This document shows, one piece after another, positions 1 through 7,820 of a stretch of DNA of 64,000 nucleotides. The stretch comes from Streptomyces venezuelae. GTDB lineage: Bacteria > Actinomycetota > Actinomycetes > Streptomycetales > Streptomycetaceae. The notes under the pieces were generated by a model. That model searched no databases and was not told the origin of the DNA. It saw only the letters and a list, made by a program, of their open reading frames with translations. The first letter of the stretch is position 1. Every line of letters begins with the position of its first letter. Made by a program: the position numbers and the translations under genes. The stretch lies in NCBI RefSeq assembly GCF_008642275.1, contig NZ_CP029189.1, positions 1,968,001 through 2,032,000 on the forward strand. The letters run 5' to 3'.

Positions 1-269
1 CGCACCGGGTGCTGGTAGCCGAAGGGCATGGTGACGACGCCGTGGCCGATCCGGATCCGGTGCGTGCGGGCGGCCACCCAGGTCAGGAAGATCTCGCTGG
101 CGCTCATGTGCGCGTAGCGGGTCAGGGAGTGGTGCTCGACGGCCCAGATCCGGTCGAAGCCCATCTGCTCGGCGTGGACGGCCTGTTCGACGCAGTCGTG
201 GATGACCTGGCGTTCGCGTTCGGGGGTGGGGTCGGCGAGCTGCGCCTCGAAGATCATCGAGAACTTCAC
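1..269 (-). CDS. LLM-class flavin-dependent oxidoreductase (partial, N-terminus only)
   Basis: This is the first 89 codons of a luciferase-like monooxygenase; the C-terminal part lies beyond the window edge. The translation opens VKFSMIFEAQLADPTPERER and contains GFDRIWAVEHH and RIRIGHGVVTMPF, the beta-strand segments that line the flavin site at the start of this TIM-barrel family. Members use reduced FMN or F420, so the cofactor cannot be decided here. The GTG at 267-269 is preceded by a purine-rich GGAGGGA Shine-Dalgarno. It is divergent from the PadR regulator at 388, which is a plausible regulator of it, though that is inference. Confidence 0.8.
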   Translation of the reverse strand, partial: MKFSMIFEAQLADPTPERERQVIHDCVEQAVHAEQMGFDRIWAVEHHSLTRYAHMSASEIFLTWVAARTHRIRIGHGVVTMPFGYQHPV

Positions 270-374
270 GGTGGGATCCCTCCATCCGGCGTTTCCAACC
301 CAACAGATGTTTCTAATAGAAATACTTCTAGCAGTCATACATTGCAGGGGGAAGGGCGCGGCGGGGGGCGGTCG

Positions 375-380
375 TAGACT
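375..380 (+). promoter_or_regulatory. -10 element of a leaderless promoter for the PadR gene
   Basis: TAGACT fits the actinobacterial TANNNT -10 consensus and ends 7 nt before the GTG at 388. No Shine-Dalgarno lies between, so transcription probably starts at the start codon. Confidence 0.45.
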
Positions 381-387
381 GCGCTGC

Positions 388-990
388 GTGGCAGACGAGA
401 CGAACAAGCGCGCGCTCCCCGCGACCGGCTGGGCGGTGCTCGGACTGCTCTCCTTCGGAGAGGAGCTCTCCGGTTACGACCTCAAGAAGTGGTCGGACCG
501 GTCGCTGCGGTTCTTCTACTGGAGCCCGTCGTTCAGCCAGATCTACAGCGAGCTCAGGCGTCTGGAGAAGGCGGGCTACGCGTCCTCGCGGACGGTGGCC
601 CAGGACACCGGGACGCGCGACAAGCGGGTGTACCGGATCACGGACGAGGGCATGACGGCCGTCCGGGAGTGGGCCCGCGAGGCCCCCGTCGACCCGCCCG
701 TCCTCAAGCACGGGCCGATGCTGCGGCTGTGGCTGGGCCATCTGCTGGAGCCGGAGCAGATGCGTGAAGTCCTGCTGCAGCAGCAGGAGTTCGCGGAGAG
801 GATGCGCCTTCGCGCGGTGGCCGACGGGGAGGGCGCGAAGGACGAGAGCGCCTGGGCGTACCCGGCGCTCACCCTCAAGTGGGCCGAGCGGTACTACGCC
901 ACCGAGCGCGACCTCGCGGCGCGCATGCTCGACGACATCGCCGCACTCGGCGGACCCGGCGGGCAGCCCGGGCCGGGCGGGCAGCCGTAG
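388..990 (+). CDS. PadR family transcriptional regulator
   Basis: A 200-residue regulator with an N-terminal winged helix (about residues 8-85). The segment TGWAVLGLLSFGEELSGYDL and the following SFSQIYSELRRLEKAGY are the PadR helix-turn-helix signature, and DKRVYRITDEG is the wing. The C-terminal half (about 90-190) is the helical PadR_C dimerisation domain, with a WAERYY motif, and ends in a Gly/Pro-rich tail. PadR proteins usually repress an adjacent detoxification or transport gene. The divergent flavin oxidoreductase is the obvious candidate target. I chose GTG 388 because homology begins there and a -10-like hexamer lies just upstream. Confidence 0.88.
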   Translation: MADETNKRALPATGWAVLGLLSFGEELSGYDLKKWSDRSLRFFYWSPSFSQIYSELRRLEKAGYASSRTVAQDTGTRDKRVYRITDEGMTAVREWAREAPVDPPVLKHGPMLRLWLGHLLEPEQMREVLLQQQEFAERMRLRAVADGEGAKDESAWAYPALTLKWAERYYATERDLAARMLDDIAALGGPGGQPGPGGQP

Positions 991-1092
991 GACCACGGTG
1001 GGCGACCCGGGCCCTCGCCGGAGCGGCGCACCGGGCGCGGCCGGCCGGAGACCTCTTTCCACCAGGCGGGCAGACGAGCCGTCGTACTGTCG

Positions 1093-1098
1093 TACCCT
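1093..1098 (+). promoter_or_regulatory. -10 element of a leaderless promoter for the VWA gene
   Basis: TACCCT followed by 6 nt and then ATG 1105, with no ribosome binding site between. Confidence 0.45.
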
Positions 1099-1104
1099 CG
1101 CCCC

Positions 1105-1833
1105 ATGACGGGCAGCGCGATCAACCTCCGCAAGGTCGAGGAGACGGCTCCGGCTCTCGTGAGCCTCTACAAGAGCGCCGGGGTCTCCCTGCGCAAGCAC
1201 GGAATGGAGGGCGGCCGGGCCGCCGTCTACCTGGTGCTGGACTACTCGGGGTCGATGAAGCCGTACTACGCGGACGGCAGCGTGCAGGCCCTCGCGGACC
1301 GGGTGCTGGGGCTGTCCGCACACCTGGACGACGACGCCCGCGTACCGGTGGTCTTCTTCTCCACCGAGGTCGACGCGGTCGAGGAGATCTCCCTGGCCGG
1401 GCACGAGGGCCGGGTCACCGAGATCGCCTCCCGGCTGGGCCACATGGGCAAGACGGCCTACCACGCGGCGATGGACGCGGTCATCGACCACTACCTGGAC
1501 TCGGGGACGACGGCGCCCGCCCTGGTCGTCTTCCAGACCGACGGCGGTCCGATCAACAAGCTCGCGGCGGAGCGGTACCTGTGCAAGGCGGCCCGGCTGC
1601 CGCTCTTCTGGCAGTTCGTCGGCTTCGGCAACACGCGCAGCACCCAGTTCGACTTCCTGCGCAGGCTGGACGAACTGCCGGTGCCGGCGCAGCGGGCCGT
1701 CGACAACGCGGGCTACTTCCACGCGGGAGCCGACCCCCGCAGGGTGCCGGACGGCGAACTGTACGACCGCCTCGTCAGTGAATTCCCGGCGTGGCTGGCG
1801 GCGGCGCGGAGTGCGGGCATCGTGCGCGCCTGA
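1105..1833 (+). CDS. VWA (von Willebrand factor A) domain protein, TerF-like
   Basis: A 242-residue soluble protein that is essentially one VWA domain. The MIDAS metal site is visible as DYSGSM near residue 48, followed by the conserved Thr in GKTAYHA and the Asp in QTDGGP. The arrangement matches the VWA proteins found with tellurium-resistance/TerD-type genes in actinomycetes, but no ter gene is present in this window, so a role in that stress system is only family knowledge. There is no signal peptide or membrane segment. It stands alone between the PadR gene and the PPOX-fold gene, with its own leaderless-type promoter. Confidence 0.82.
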   Translation: MTGSAINLRKVEETAPALVSLYKSAGVSLRKHGMEGGRAAVYLVLDYSGSMKPYYADGSVQALADRVLGLSAHLDDDARVPVVFFSTEVDAVEEISLAGHEGRVTEIASRLGHMGKTAYHAAMDAVIDHYLDSGTTAPALVVFQTDGGPINKLAAERYLCKAARLPLFWQFVGFGNTRSTQFDFLRRLDELPVPAQRAVDNAGYFHAGADPRRVPDGELYDRLVSEFPAWLAAARSAGIVRA

Positions 1834-1868
1834 CCTGCGCCCGCCGGTGCCCGCGCTTTGATGGACGC

Positions 1869-2375
1869 ATGACGCATACCAGCTGGGCAGCTTTCGAGAA
1901 GGCGGAGCCGGAGTTCGCTGCGGCCGTCCAGGCCCGTTTCGCGCAGTACCCGCACCACGTCCTGGCCACCCTGCGCAAGGACGGCTCCCCCCGGGTGACC
2001 GGTCTGAACGTCGACATCCGGGGCGGGGAGCTGTGGCTCGGCATGATGTTCGGCTCGATGAAGGCCCGGGACCTCCAGCACGACCCGCGCTTCGCCCTGC
2101 ACGCCAACCCGGGCGCGGGCGAGGACATGCCGAACGGGGACGCACGGATCTCCGGACGCGCGGTGGAGCTCGTGGACCCGCCCGAACTGCACCGGTACGC
2201 GGAGGAGACGGCGACCCCGCACCCCTTCCACCTCTTCTACGCCGACCTGACGGAGGTCGTCCGGGTCCGGGTCGAGGGCGAGGAACTGGTGGTGCGCTCA
2301 TGGACCCCGGAGCACGGCCTGCGCACCCTGCGCCGGGGCGACGACGACGAACCACCCCGCGAGGAAACGGCCTGA
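1869..2375 (+). CDS. Pyridoxamine 5'-phosphate oxidase-fold protein (PPOX class)
   Basis: A 168-residue split-barrel flavoprotein. HHVLATLRKDGSPRVTGLNV is the flavin-binding opening of the PPOX fold, and SMKARDLQHDPRFALHANP contains the typical R-DL--DPR-AL element after the second strand. Actinobacterial members bind F420 or FMN and reduce diverse substrates, or act as general stress proteins; true pyridoxal phosphate synthesis is unlikely at this length. ATG 1869 was chosen over the ATG at 1861, which is in another frame. The nearest upstream Shine-Dalgarno is weak. The last residues are acidic and probably flexible. Confidence 0.82.
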   Translation: MTHTSWAAFEKAEPEFAAAVQARFAQYPHHVLATLRKDGSPRVTGLNVDIRGGELWLGMMFGSMKARDLQHDPRFALHANPGAGEDMPNGDARISGRAVELVDPPELHRYAEETATPHPFHLFYADLTEVVRVRVEGEELVVRSWTPEHGLRTLRRGDDDEPPREETA

Positions 2376-2399
2376 CGCGCCCCCCGACACAACCCCGTA

Positions 2400-2722
2400 G
2401 TGACACCCGATCGCAGGCGTCCGATCATCGACGTGCTGAAGGAGACGGCGGACAGGGTCGCGGAGGGAGTGGCACGCCCGACGAGTTCGAGGACCATGAC
2501 GCCGCCGTGCGCGACTACGCCGGCTCGGCCGACGCGACGGTCGTGGCGCGGCTCGCCGGTGAGCTGCGCGAACTGCTCGCCCTGGATCTGGAGGAGGTCG
2601 ACTACGCGGTCGGCGTCGCCGAGCTGGGCATGGAGGTCGACCCGCCCGCCCCCTACGCGCCGGGCGCCTGGTTGGCGCTGGTCGCCGAGCGGCTGTCCGG
2701 ACCGCGGGCCGAGTACGGTTAG
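2400..2722 (+). pseudogene. Small unknown protein, reading frame apparently broken near 2470
   Basis: I do not recognise this gene. From GTG 2400 one frame reads VTPDRRRPIIDVLKETADRV with strong G/C at third positions, but that bias collapses after about 2470. The coding bias then continues in the frame one base earlier, reading GTPDEFEDHDAAVRDYAGS and then AGELRELLALDLEEVDYAVG to a stop at 2720-2722. This is what a single lost base near the G-rich run at 2462-2472 would give; the restored protein would be about 107 residues, acidic and helical. Alternatively the true start is GTG 2507, giving a 71-residue protein and leaving the upstream bias unexplained. It converges with, and slightly overlaps, the next gene. 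Confidence 0.45.
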
Positions 2723-3999
2723 GCCGCCGGCTTCTTGTCCTTCCTGGCGAGGGTGGTCGGGTCGACGTCCACCCAGCTGCGGTCGATGGTGAGGGTGACC
2801 CCGCCGTAGGTGGCCTTGTGGTCGCCGCGGAACTGGTGGGCCCTGCGGGGGCCGGCCCACTTCACGGTGCCCTTGGCCAGGCCCATGTCGGCGTCGCCCA
2901 CCGTGGCCGAGAGGTTCCAGCGGGCGGACCAGAGCACGTCCGGCATGGCGTGGGGGGCCTGGTGGTAGTGCGCCTTCAACGCCTTGACCCCGGAGCTCAC
3001 CGAGACGTAGGCGGCGGAGCGGAAGCCCAGCTCGTGCAGCCGGACCGTCCAGGCGGTCAGGTAGGCGACGACCGGGGCGTCCCAGGTGGCGCGGTCCGTG
3101 TAGTTCTCCAGGTCGTTGTACAGCACCGTGCCCTCGGCCAGGCCCAGCGACTGGGCCGCCTCCGCCGCGCCCTCGGCGGCCTCCCGGCCCTGTCCGTCGG
3201 CCTCGGAGGGGTCGGTGGACAGGCCCGTGCCGGCGTTGTGCCAGGGCTGGGGGCCCACCCAGATCGGCATCAGGTGCCAGCCCGCGGCGGCCTGGCGCTC
3301 CACCCAGCGGGCCGTGAGCCGCGGCTGGGCACAGGCGCGGGCCCGGCCGCCGATGTAGACGCCGATCGCACCGAAGGGGGAGGAGGCCCGCCAGGTGTCC
3401 ATGGTCTTCTGGGCGGGGGCGGTGCAGGCGTCGAAGCCCTCGCCGCGGAAGGGTTCCTGGGCGCTACGGAGCTTCGGGCCACCGGTCGCCGGCACGGCCA
3501 CGACGGGGGTCCCGGCCGACGGCGGGGTCAGCGTGCGGGCCCGCGCCAGGATGCCGCGCACGGTGTCGGGCGTGGCCCCGTAGGAGACGGTGGCCATGAC
3601 CCCGGAGCGGCGCAGGGCGTACCGCAGCTCGTGGCTGTCGGAGCGCGGCGGGACCTCGTGCGGCACGTTCCGGGATTCCACGGCGACGGTCGGGATGTCG
3701 GCGCGGTCGGGGGCCCCGTCGAGGGGTTCGAGGTGCAGGGTGTCGGCGCGGCCGGCGACGGCACGGCCGGTGCATTCGGCCTGTGTGCCGGCGTGGCCGA
3801 CGTACAGGGTGGGCAGGTCGAGGCGCAGGCAGGCGTCGGGGTCCCGGTCGAGGTCGACGATCCGCCAGCCGGCGGGGAGCGTGACGCGCAGACCGTGGTA
3901 GTCGACGGTGCGGCCGTCGGCGGCGGTGGCGGAGTGCTGGACGGGGAACAGCAGGGCGGCACCGAGCAGGCCGCTCAGCAGGGTTCGGACGGGAGCCAT
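2719..3999 (-). CDS. Secreted DUF1906 (glycoside-hydrolase-like) protein
   Basis: A 426-residue exported protein. Residues 1-26 form a signal peptide (hydrophobic LLSGLLGAALLF, then an ATA-A cleavage site). Residues 27-185 are a beta-rich segment I cannot assign. From about residue 188, GFDACTAPAQKTMDTW starts the DUF1906/Rv2525c-like TIM-barrel domain, with GVYIGGRARAC, GWHLMPIWVG, LYNDLENY and YVSVSSG as its successive strands; the Asp-Leu-Glu of YNDLENY sits where related glycoside hydrolases keep an acidic catalytic residue. Family members are secreted proteins of the cell envelope, probably acting on peptidoglycan or glycans, with substrate unproven. It is monocistronic. Confidence 0.85.
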   Translation of the reverse strand: MAPVRTLLSGLLGAALLFPVQHSATAADGRTVDYHGLRVTLPAGWRIVDLDRDPDACLRLDLPTLYVGHAGTQAECTGRAVAGRADTLHLEPLDGAPDRADIPTVAVESRNVPHEVPPRSDSHELRYALRRSGVMATVSYGATPDTVRGILARARTLTPPSAGTPVVAVPATGGPKLRSAQEPFRGEGFDACTAPAQKTMDTWRASSPFGAIGVYIGGRARACAQPRLTARWVERQAAAGWHLMPIWVGPQPWHNAGTGLSTDPSEADGQGREAAEGAAEAAQSLGLAEGTVLYNDLENYTDRATWDAPVVAYLTAWTVRLHELGFRSAAYVSVSSGVKALKAHYHQAPHAMPDVLWSARWNLSATVGDADMGLAKGTVKWAGPRRAHQFRGDHKATYGGVTLTIDRSWVDVDPTTLARKDKKPAA

Positions 4000-4160
4000 G
4001 ATCCAGATGGTTACCAGACTGCGGCTCCCGTGAACTGTGCTCGCTTCGAGCAGAGTTGACCCGTGCGGCCCAGTCGGACCCAGCGCGGACCGTGCGGGTG
4101 CGTCACCTGCACGAGTGACGCTGGCCCGGGCCCGTCACCGCGGCCGAGTAGGGTCGGGGA

Positions 4161-4197
4161 GGGCGGCCGAAGCCAGTTGCGTTGGCTTCGGCCGCCC
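4161..4197 (+). terminator. Strong hairpin between DUF1906 and ABC permease genes
   Basis: A perfect 15-bp stem (4161-4175 with 4183-4197) and a 7-nt loop, followed on the plus strand by TTTT. It lies just downstream of the permease stop at 4212, so it most likely ends the minus-strand YtrA-type operon despite its T-tract pointing the other way. The rest of 4000-4211 shows nothing else clear. Confidence 0.6.
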
Positions 4198-4211
4198 TTT
4201 TCCCGTCCCGG

Positions 4212-5246
4212 TCAGGCGGCCCGGCGGCGCAGCCACCAGGCGCAGAACCCGGCCAGCAGTCCGGAGAGCGCGAGGAAGATCCCGGTCTCGATCCACTGGA
4301 AGGTCCAGTAGCGGTCGGCGGGCTGGTAGTCGACCTCTATGTGGTGCTTCGAGGTGGCGAAGCATGCGAAGGGGTCCGTCTTGGGTTCCGCGCAGCCGTC
4401 GGCGCCGCGGACCTCCTGGCCGGAGGAGTCGAGCACCGCACCGAGATCGGACACGACCCAGACGCCGGGCCTGAGCACCCCGATGCGCAGGTGGGCGTCG
4501 TCTCCTGTTCCCTTCAGCTGGATGTGGTTCGCGTTCCAGCCGTCCTTCGGCGCGCCGGACTCCTCGCCGCCGCCGACCGGCGCCGTGACGAGGGAGCTGA
4601 GCGCGACGTCGGTGTGCTCCGGTGTCACGAAGTGCGGGCGGATCGCGTAGGGCACGAGGATCTGCACCGCGACGAAGGCGACGAGGGTCACGGCCATCGC
4701 GGGCACGGTGCGCCGGATCAGCAGTCCGGCCGCGGCGCCGAGGGTGAAGGCGAACGCCGCGTAGCCGAGGGGGACGATCCCGCGGCCGCTGAACATGAGG
4801 GCGGTGAACCGGTCCAGGTTGACCCGGTCGATGGGGCTCGCCCACCAGGTCACCAGGAGGCTGAGCACCCCGGTGACGGCGACGGCGACGAGGCCGACGC
4901 CCCCGAGCTTGACCAGGAGCCAGCGGCCCCGGGTGATGCTCTGGTTCCAGACGAGCCGGTGGGTGCCGGTCTCCAGTTCGCGGGCGATCAACGGGGCGCC
5001 CCAGAAGATCCCGATGATGCCGGGTGCGGCGAGCAGCAGGCTCGTGACGTAGTAGGTCAGGGTCTGGTACTCGACGACCAGGGCGTTCCTCGCCGATTCG
5101 CAGTCGCTGCCGCAGCCGGCGACGGTGCTGTCGTAGACCTCGCGCATCTGCAGGCCGGTGACCAGGAGGAATATCGCGAGCGCGGCCAGGACGGCGAGCG
5201 CGGCGAGGGTCTGGACGCGGTATTGGCGCCAGGTCAGCCAGATCAT
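4212..5246 (-). CDS. ABC transporter permease (ABC-2 type)
   Basis: A 344-residue membrane subunit of an exporter. About six hydrophobic helices are visible: near residues 12-32, 65-85, 108-130, 155-175, 180-200 and the last before the terminal LRRRAA. A long extracytoplasmic loop (about 205-310) contains several Cys and Trp. The segment MIWLTWRQYRVQ with RELETGTHRLVWNQSITR is typical of ABC-2 permeases found beside YtrA-type regulators in Streptomyces. Its ATG overlaps the stop of the ATPase gene by 4 nt, so translation is coupled. The substrate is unknown; related systems respond to cell-wall-active antibiotics. Confidence 0.85.
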   Translation of the reverse strand: MIWLTWRQYRVQTLAALAVLAALAIFLLVTGLQMREVYDSTVAGCGSDCESARNALVVEYQTLTYYVTSLLLAAPGIIGIFWGAPLIARELETGTHRLVWNQSITRGRWLLVKLGGVGLVAVAVTGVLSLLVTWWASPIDRVNLDRFTALMFSGRGIVPLGYAAFAFTLGAAAGLLIRRTVPAMAVTLVAFVAVQILVPYAIRPHFVTPEHTDVALSSLVTAPVGGGEESGAPKDGWNANHIQLKGTGDDAHLRIGVLRPGVWVVSDLGAVLDSSGQEVRGADGCAEPKTDPFACFATSKHHIEVDYQPADRYWTFQWIETGIFLALSGLLAGFCAWWLRRRAA

Positions 5247-6136
5247 CGCTGGTTCTCCCGGGTGGTTCGGGGGCCGGGCCCGGCCGTGGCCTGGCTCATG
5301 TAGGTGAGGACGAGGTCCTCCAGGCCGAGCGGCTCCAGGACCCAGGAGGGGTCCTGGAGCGCCTGGGCGGCGCGCACGATGAAGGTGCTCTGCCGCTCGG
5401 TGTGCGTCTCCTGGATGATCTGCATGTCCCGGGGCAGGGTGGCCGCCTCGCGGCGGGCGGTGGTGAGCCGGAAGTGGGTGGCGAGCAGGTCGTCGACGTC
5501 GCCCGCGACCTGGACGCGGGAGGCGACCAGCGAGATCAGGTGGTCGCAGACCCGTTCCAGGTCGGAGACCAGGTGCGACGAGAGCACCACGGTGGTTCCG
5601 TGTTCGGCCACGACCTCCATCAGGCTCTGCAGGAACTCCCGCCGGGCCAGCGGGTCCAGGGCGGCGACGGGCTCGTCGAGGATCAGCAGCTCGGGCCGTT
5701 TGGCGACCGCGAGGGTCAGGGCGACCTGGGCTCGCTGGCCGCCGGAGAGCTTGCCCGCCTTCTGTGCGGGGTCCAGGCCGAGCTGCCGGATCCGGTCTCC
5801 CGCCAGCTGCGCGTCCCAACCCGGGTTGAGCCGGGCGCCCAGCTTCAGGTGGTCGGCGATGGACAGGCCGGCGTAGGTGGGCGTGTCCTGGGCGACGAAC
5901 CCGACCTTGGCGAGTTGCCCGGGCCCGGACGCGGGCCGGCCGCCGAGTACCTCGATGCTGCCGGAGGTCGGGCCGATCAGCCCGCAGGCCAGCTGCAACA
6001 GGGTGGACTTCCCGGCCCCGTTGGGACCGACCAGGCCGACGACCCGCCCGGACGGCACGCTCAGGGTGCAGTCGCTCAGCGCCTCTTTGCGGCCGTACCG
6101 CTTGCCCAGCGCGCGGGCTTCCAATATCGCGGTCAT
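5243..6136 (-). CDS. ABC transporter ATP-binding protein
   Basis: A 297-residue ATPase. Walker A is GPNGAGKST at residues 37-45, the Q-loop lies in VGFVAQDTPTYAG, the signature is LSGGQRAQ, Walker B is LLILDEP, and the switch His is in VLSSHLVSDLE. A C-terminal extension after residue 215 is typical of drug-type ABC-2 exporters. The start at 6136 gives a perfect N-terminus and overlaps the stop of the GntR gene by 4 nt; the stop in turn overlaps the permease start. The three genes therefore form one tightly coupled operon, in which this subunit powers the permease encoded next. Confidence 0.92.
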   Translation of the reverse strand: MTAILEARALGKRYGRKEALSDCTLSVPSGRVVGLVGPNGAGKSTLLQLACGLIGPTSGSIEVLGGRPASGPGQLAKVGFVAQDTPTYAGLSIADHLKLGARLNPGWDAQLAGDRIRQLGLDPAQKAGKLSGGQRAQVALTLAVAKRPELLILDEPVAALDPLARREFLQSLMEVVAEHGTTVVLSSHLVSDLERVCDHLISLVASRVQVAGDVDDLLATHFRLTTARREAATLPRDMQIIQETHTERQSTFIVRAAQALQDPSWVLEPLGLEDLVLTYMSQATAGPGPRTTRENQR

Positions 6137-6540
6137 TTCTCCTCTTCGATGTGCGGGTCCGTGCCGGTGCGGGCGCGGAAGGTGCTCAGGAACAGGGCCT
6201 CGATGCTCTCCTCGCCCAGCCCGGCGGCCCGCGCCTTGTCGAGCCACGACTGCAACTCGCGGCGCAGGGGCTCGTGTTCGGAGAGGGAGTCGTCGCTGAG
6301 CGTGCCGGAGACGAAGGTGCCGACCCCGGGCTTCTTCGCGACCAGACCCTCGTACTCCAGCTCCCGGTAGGCCTTGAGCACGGTGTTGGGATTGATCGCC
6401 ACGCCGGCCGCGACGTCCTTCACGGTCGGCAGCCGGTCCCCCTCGGACAGCAGCCCGAGCCGCAGGGCCTGCCGCACCTGGTGGACGAGCTGCATGTACG
6501 GGGCGACACCGGAGCGGGCATCGAGGTGAAACTCGATCAC
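6133..6540 (-). CDS. GntR family transcriptional regulator, YtrA subfamily
   Basis: A 135-residue regulator: a winged helix (about residues 10-80, with GDRLPTVKDVAAGVAINPNT as helix-turn-helix and GLVAKKPGVGTFV as wing) and only about 50 residues of C-terminal helix. That short tail defines the YtrA subfamily, which usually represses its own operon with an ABC exporter and is relieved by cell-envelope antibiotics. It is the first gene of the operon. GTG 6540 is preceded by a strong AGAGGAGGA ribosome binding site. Confidence 0.9.
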   Translation of the reverse strand: MIEFHLDARSGVAPYMQLVHQVRQALRLGLLSEGDRLPTVKDVAAGVAINPNTVLKAYRELEYEGLVAKKPGVGTFVSGTLSDDSLSEHEPLRRELQSWLDKARAAGLGEESIEALFLSTFRARTGTDPHIEEEK

Positions 6541-6570
6541 TGTCCTCCTCTATTCATCTAGCTTCCTAGC

Positions 6571-6603
6571 ACTATAGGACTATGCGTCTGCGATCACTGT
6601 CAA
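6571..6603 (-). promoter_or_regulatory. Probable promoter/operator of the YtrA-type operon
   Basis: On the minus strand TTGACA (6598-6603) and TATAGT (6571-6576) match -35 and -10 consensus, though the 21-nt spacing is long. AT-rich repeats (CTATAG, CTAG, CATAG) between 6555 and 6584 stand out in this GC-rich genome and overlap the -10, as expected for an autoregulatory GntR operator. I saw no perfect palindrome. Confidence 0.35.
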
Positions 6604-6694
6604 GCGATGGGGCGTCAACACGCCTGTGAGCAACCCGGATTGCTGGGGGTGCGGACTGAGTACGCGTACTCAGGCAGATGTCGGGACCGCTGGG

Positions 6695-6700
6695 TAGCGT
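6695..6700 (+). promoter_or_regulatory. -10 element shared by the duplicated secreted-protein genes
   Basis: TAGCGT with its flank (ACCGCTGGG just upstream) closely resembles ACCCCTGGT before TAGCGT at 8940-8945, in front of the intact paralog. Both lie about 40-50 nt before their ATG. Confidence 0.35.
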
Positions 6701-6746
6701 CGCGACGTGTCCGACGAACGGACGACACGACCACTTGGGGGACGAC

Positions 6747-7162
6747 ATGAAGAAGCGCACGACCGCCCTGGCGGCCTTGGCCCCTGCTCTCGCTCTGGCC
6801 CTGGCTGCGAGCCCGGCCCAGGCCGCGCCGGCGGGCGAGATCATCGGCTACCCGGGCCCCGACGGGCTGATCTGATCGCCGACCAGGCCGGCTCCAGCGG
6901 TTTCGTCTCGGGCGGCCTCTCCGAGCGACTGGACACGTTCATCACGTTCGGCTGCGCCGACGGCGGAAGCATCGAGGTCTCGTTCCGGCTGGAGGAACAC
7001 CCGGACCGCGACCCGGCCCCCTTCACCGTCGACTGCCCCGGCACGGACCCGACGGTCGTCACGGTCCCGCTCGGCACGGGCCTCCACGGCGGATTCGTCG
7101 CATGGGTGACCACCTCGACCCCGACCACCCGCTGGGGCGCCACGGTCACCCAGCCCGAGTAA
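6747..7162 (+). pseudogene. Small secreted protein, frameshifted copy of the gene at 8986
   Basis: The first 42 codons encode a signal peptide (MKKRTTALAALAPALALALA, then AQAAP) and GEIIGYPGPDGLI, then a TGA at 6873-6875. The intact paralog has a TGG tryptophan codon at the same place. Here a base is missing, so ATCTGG has become ATCTGATC; adding one G restores IWIADQAGSSGFVSGGLSER and the full match to the paralog down to the shared ending TTRWGATVTQPE at 7162. The gene is therefore inactive, or the sequence has a one-base error. The ribosome binding site is GGGGGA. The function is unknown; two Cys in the broken part would form the only disulfide. Confidence 0.8.
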
Positions 7163-7262
7163 CCGCGCACACGCCACGGACCCGCCGTTCCCGGTGGGTA
7201 CGCCGGGCTCCGTCGCATAGCGTGGAGTCGACGGAGCGGATTTCAGGTGTGTGGGAGCCATG

Positions 7263-7820
7263 GTGAGCGGCAGCGAGTGGACCAGCAGGTCGATGCCGTA
7301 TCTGACCGCCCGACCGCCGGGCACAGCGGACGCATGGACGGAGGAGGCCGTCGCAGCAGGGCGGCGGGGCGGTCAGCGCATCCTGTGTGCCGGAGAGGTG
7401 GCAGCCCCCGCCGACATCGCCCTCATGCTCGGGCTGGCGGCCGGAAGTACGGTCGTGAGGCGCCGCAGACTCATCGAACTCGACGACGAGCCGACGGAGT
7501 TGACCGACACGTACTACCCCCGGGACATCGCCGTCGGCACTGCTCTCGCCGGCGCGGCGAAGATCCGCGGCGGCGCCGTGACGCTGCTGGCCGCCCTGGG
7601 GCACGTCGGCGTGCGGGTCGTGGAGGACGTGACGGCCCGGATCCCGCGCCAAGAGGACCGTGAGCGACTGCGTCTCGGGGCGGGTGAACCGGTCCTCCGC
7701 CTGACCCGCACCACCTACGACGCCACGGACCGCCCCATCCAGGCGGACGTGATGCTCATGCCGGCCGGACGCCAGCAGTTGCGCTACGAGATCAGGCTCG
7801 ACCCTTCACGGCCCGGATGA
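7263..7820 (+). CDS. UTRA-domain protein without a DNA-binding domain
   Basis: A 185-residue protein resembling only the C-terminal effector domain of HutC/GntR regulators. ILCAGEVAAPADIALMLGL, STVVRRRRLIELDDEPTE and TDTYYP are UTRA strands, and LLAALGHVGVRVVEDVTARI then LRLTRTTYDATDRPIQADV complete the chorismate-lyase-like fold. The usual 70-residue winged helix is absent; only about 35 residues precede the domain. It may sense a small ligand and act through a partner protein. GTG 7263 suits the GGGAG at 7253-7257 better than the overlapping ATG at 7260. It is convergent with the DUF397 gene, and the ends overlap by 29 nt. Confidence 0.72.
   Translation: MSGSEWTSRSMPYLTARPPGTADAWTEEAVAAGRRGGQRILCAGEVAAPADIALMLGLAAGSTVVRRRRLIELDDEPTELTDTYYPRDIAVGTALAGAAKIRGGAVTLLAALGHVGVRVVEDVTARIPRQEDRERLRLGAGEPVLRLTRTTYDATDRPIQADVMLMPAGRQQLRYEIRLDPSRPG

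Noticed and set aside
328..2406. A 692-codon minus-strand open frame across the PadR, VWA and PPOX genes
   Set aside because: Arg/Pro/Gly-rich shadow; three well-recognised plus-strand genes occupy the same bases.
4000..4160. A possible tRNA or small RNA upstream of the hairpin at 4161
   Set aside because: No cloverleaf, no TPsiC-box-like sequence, no promoter seen.
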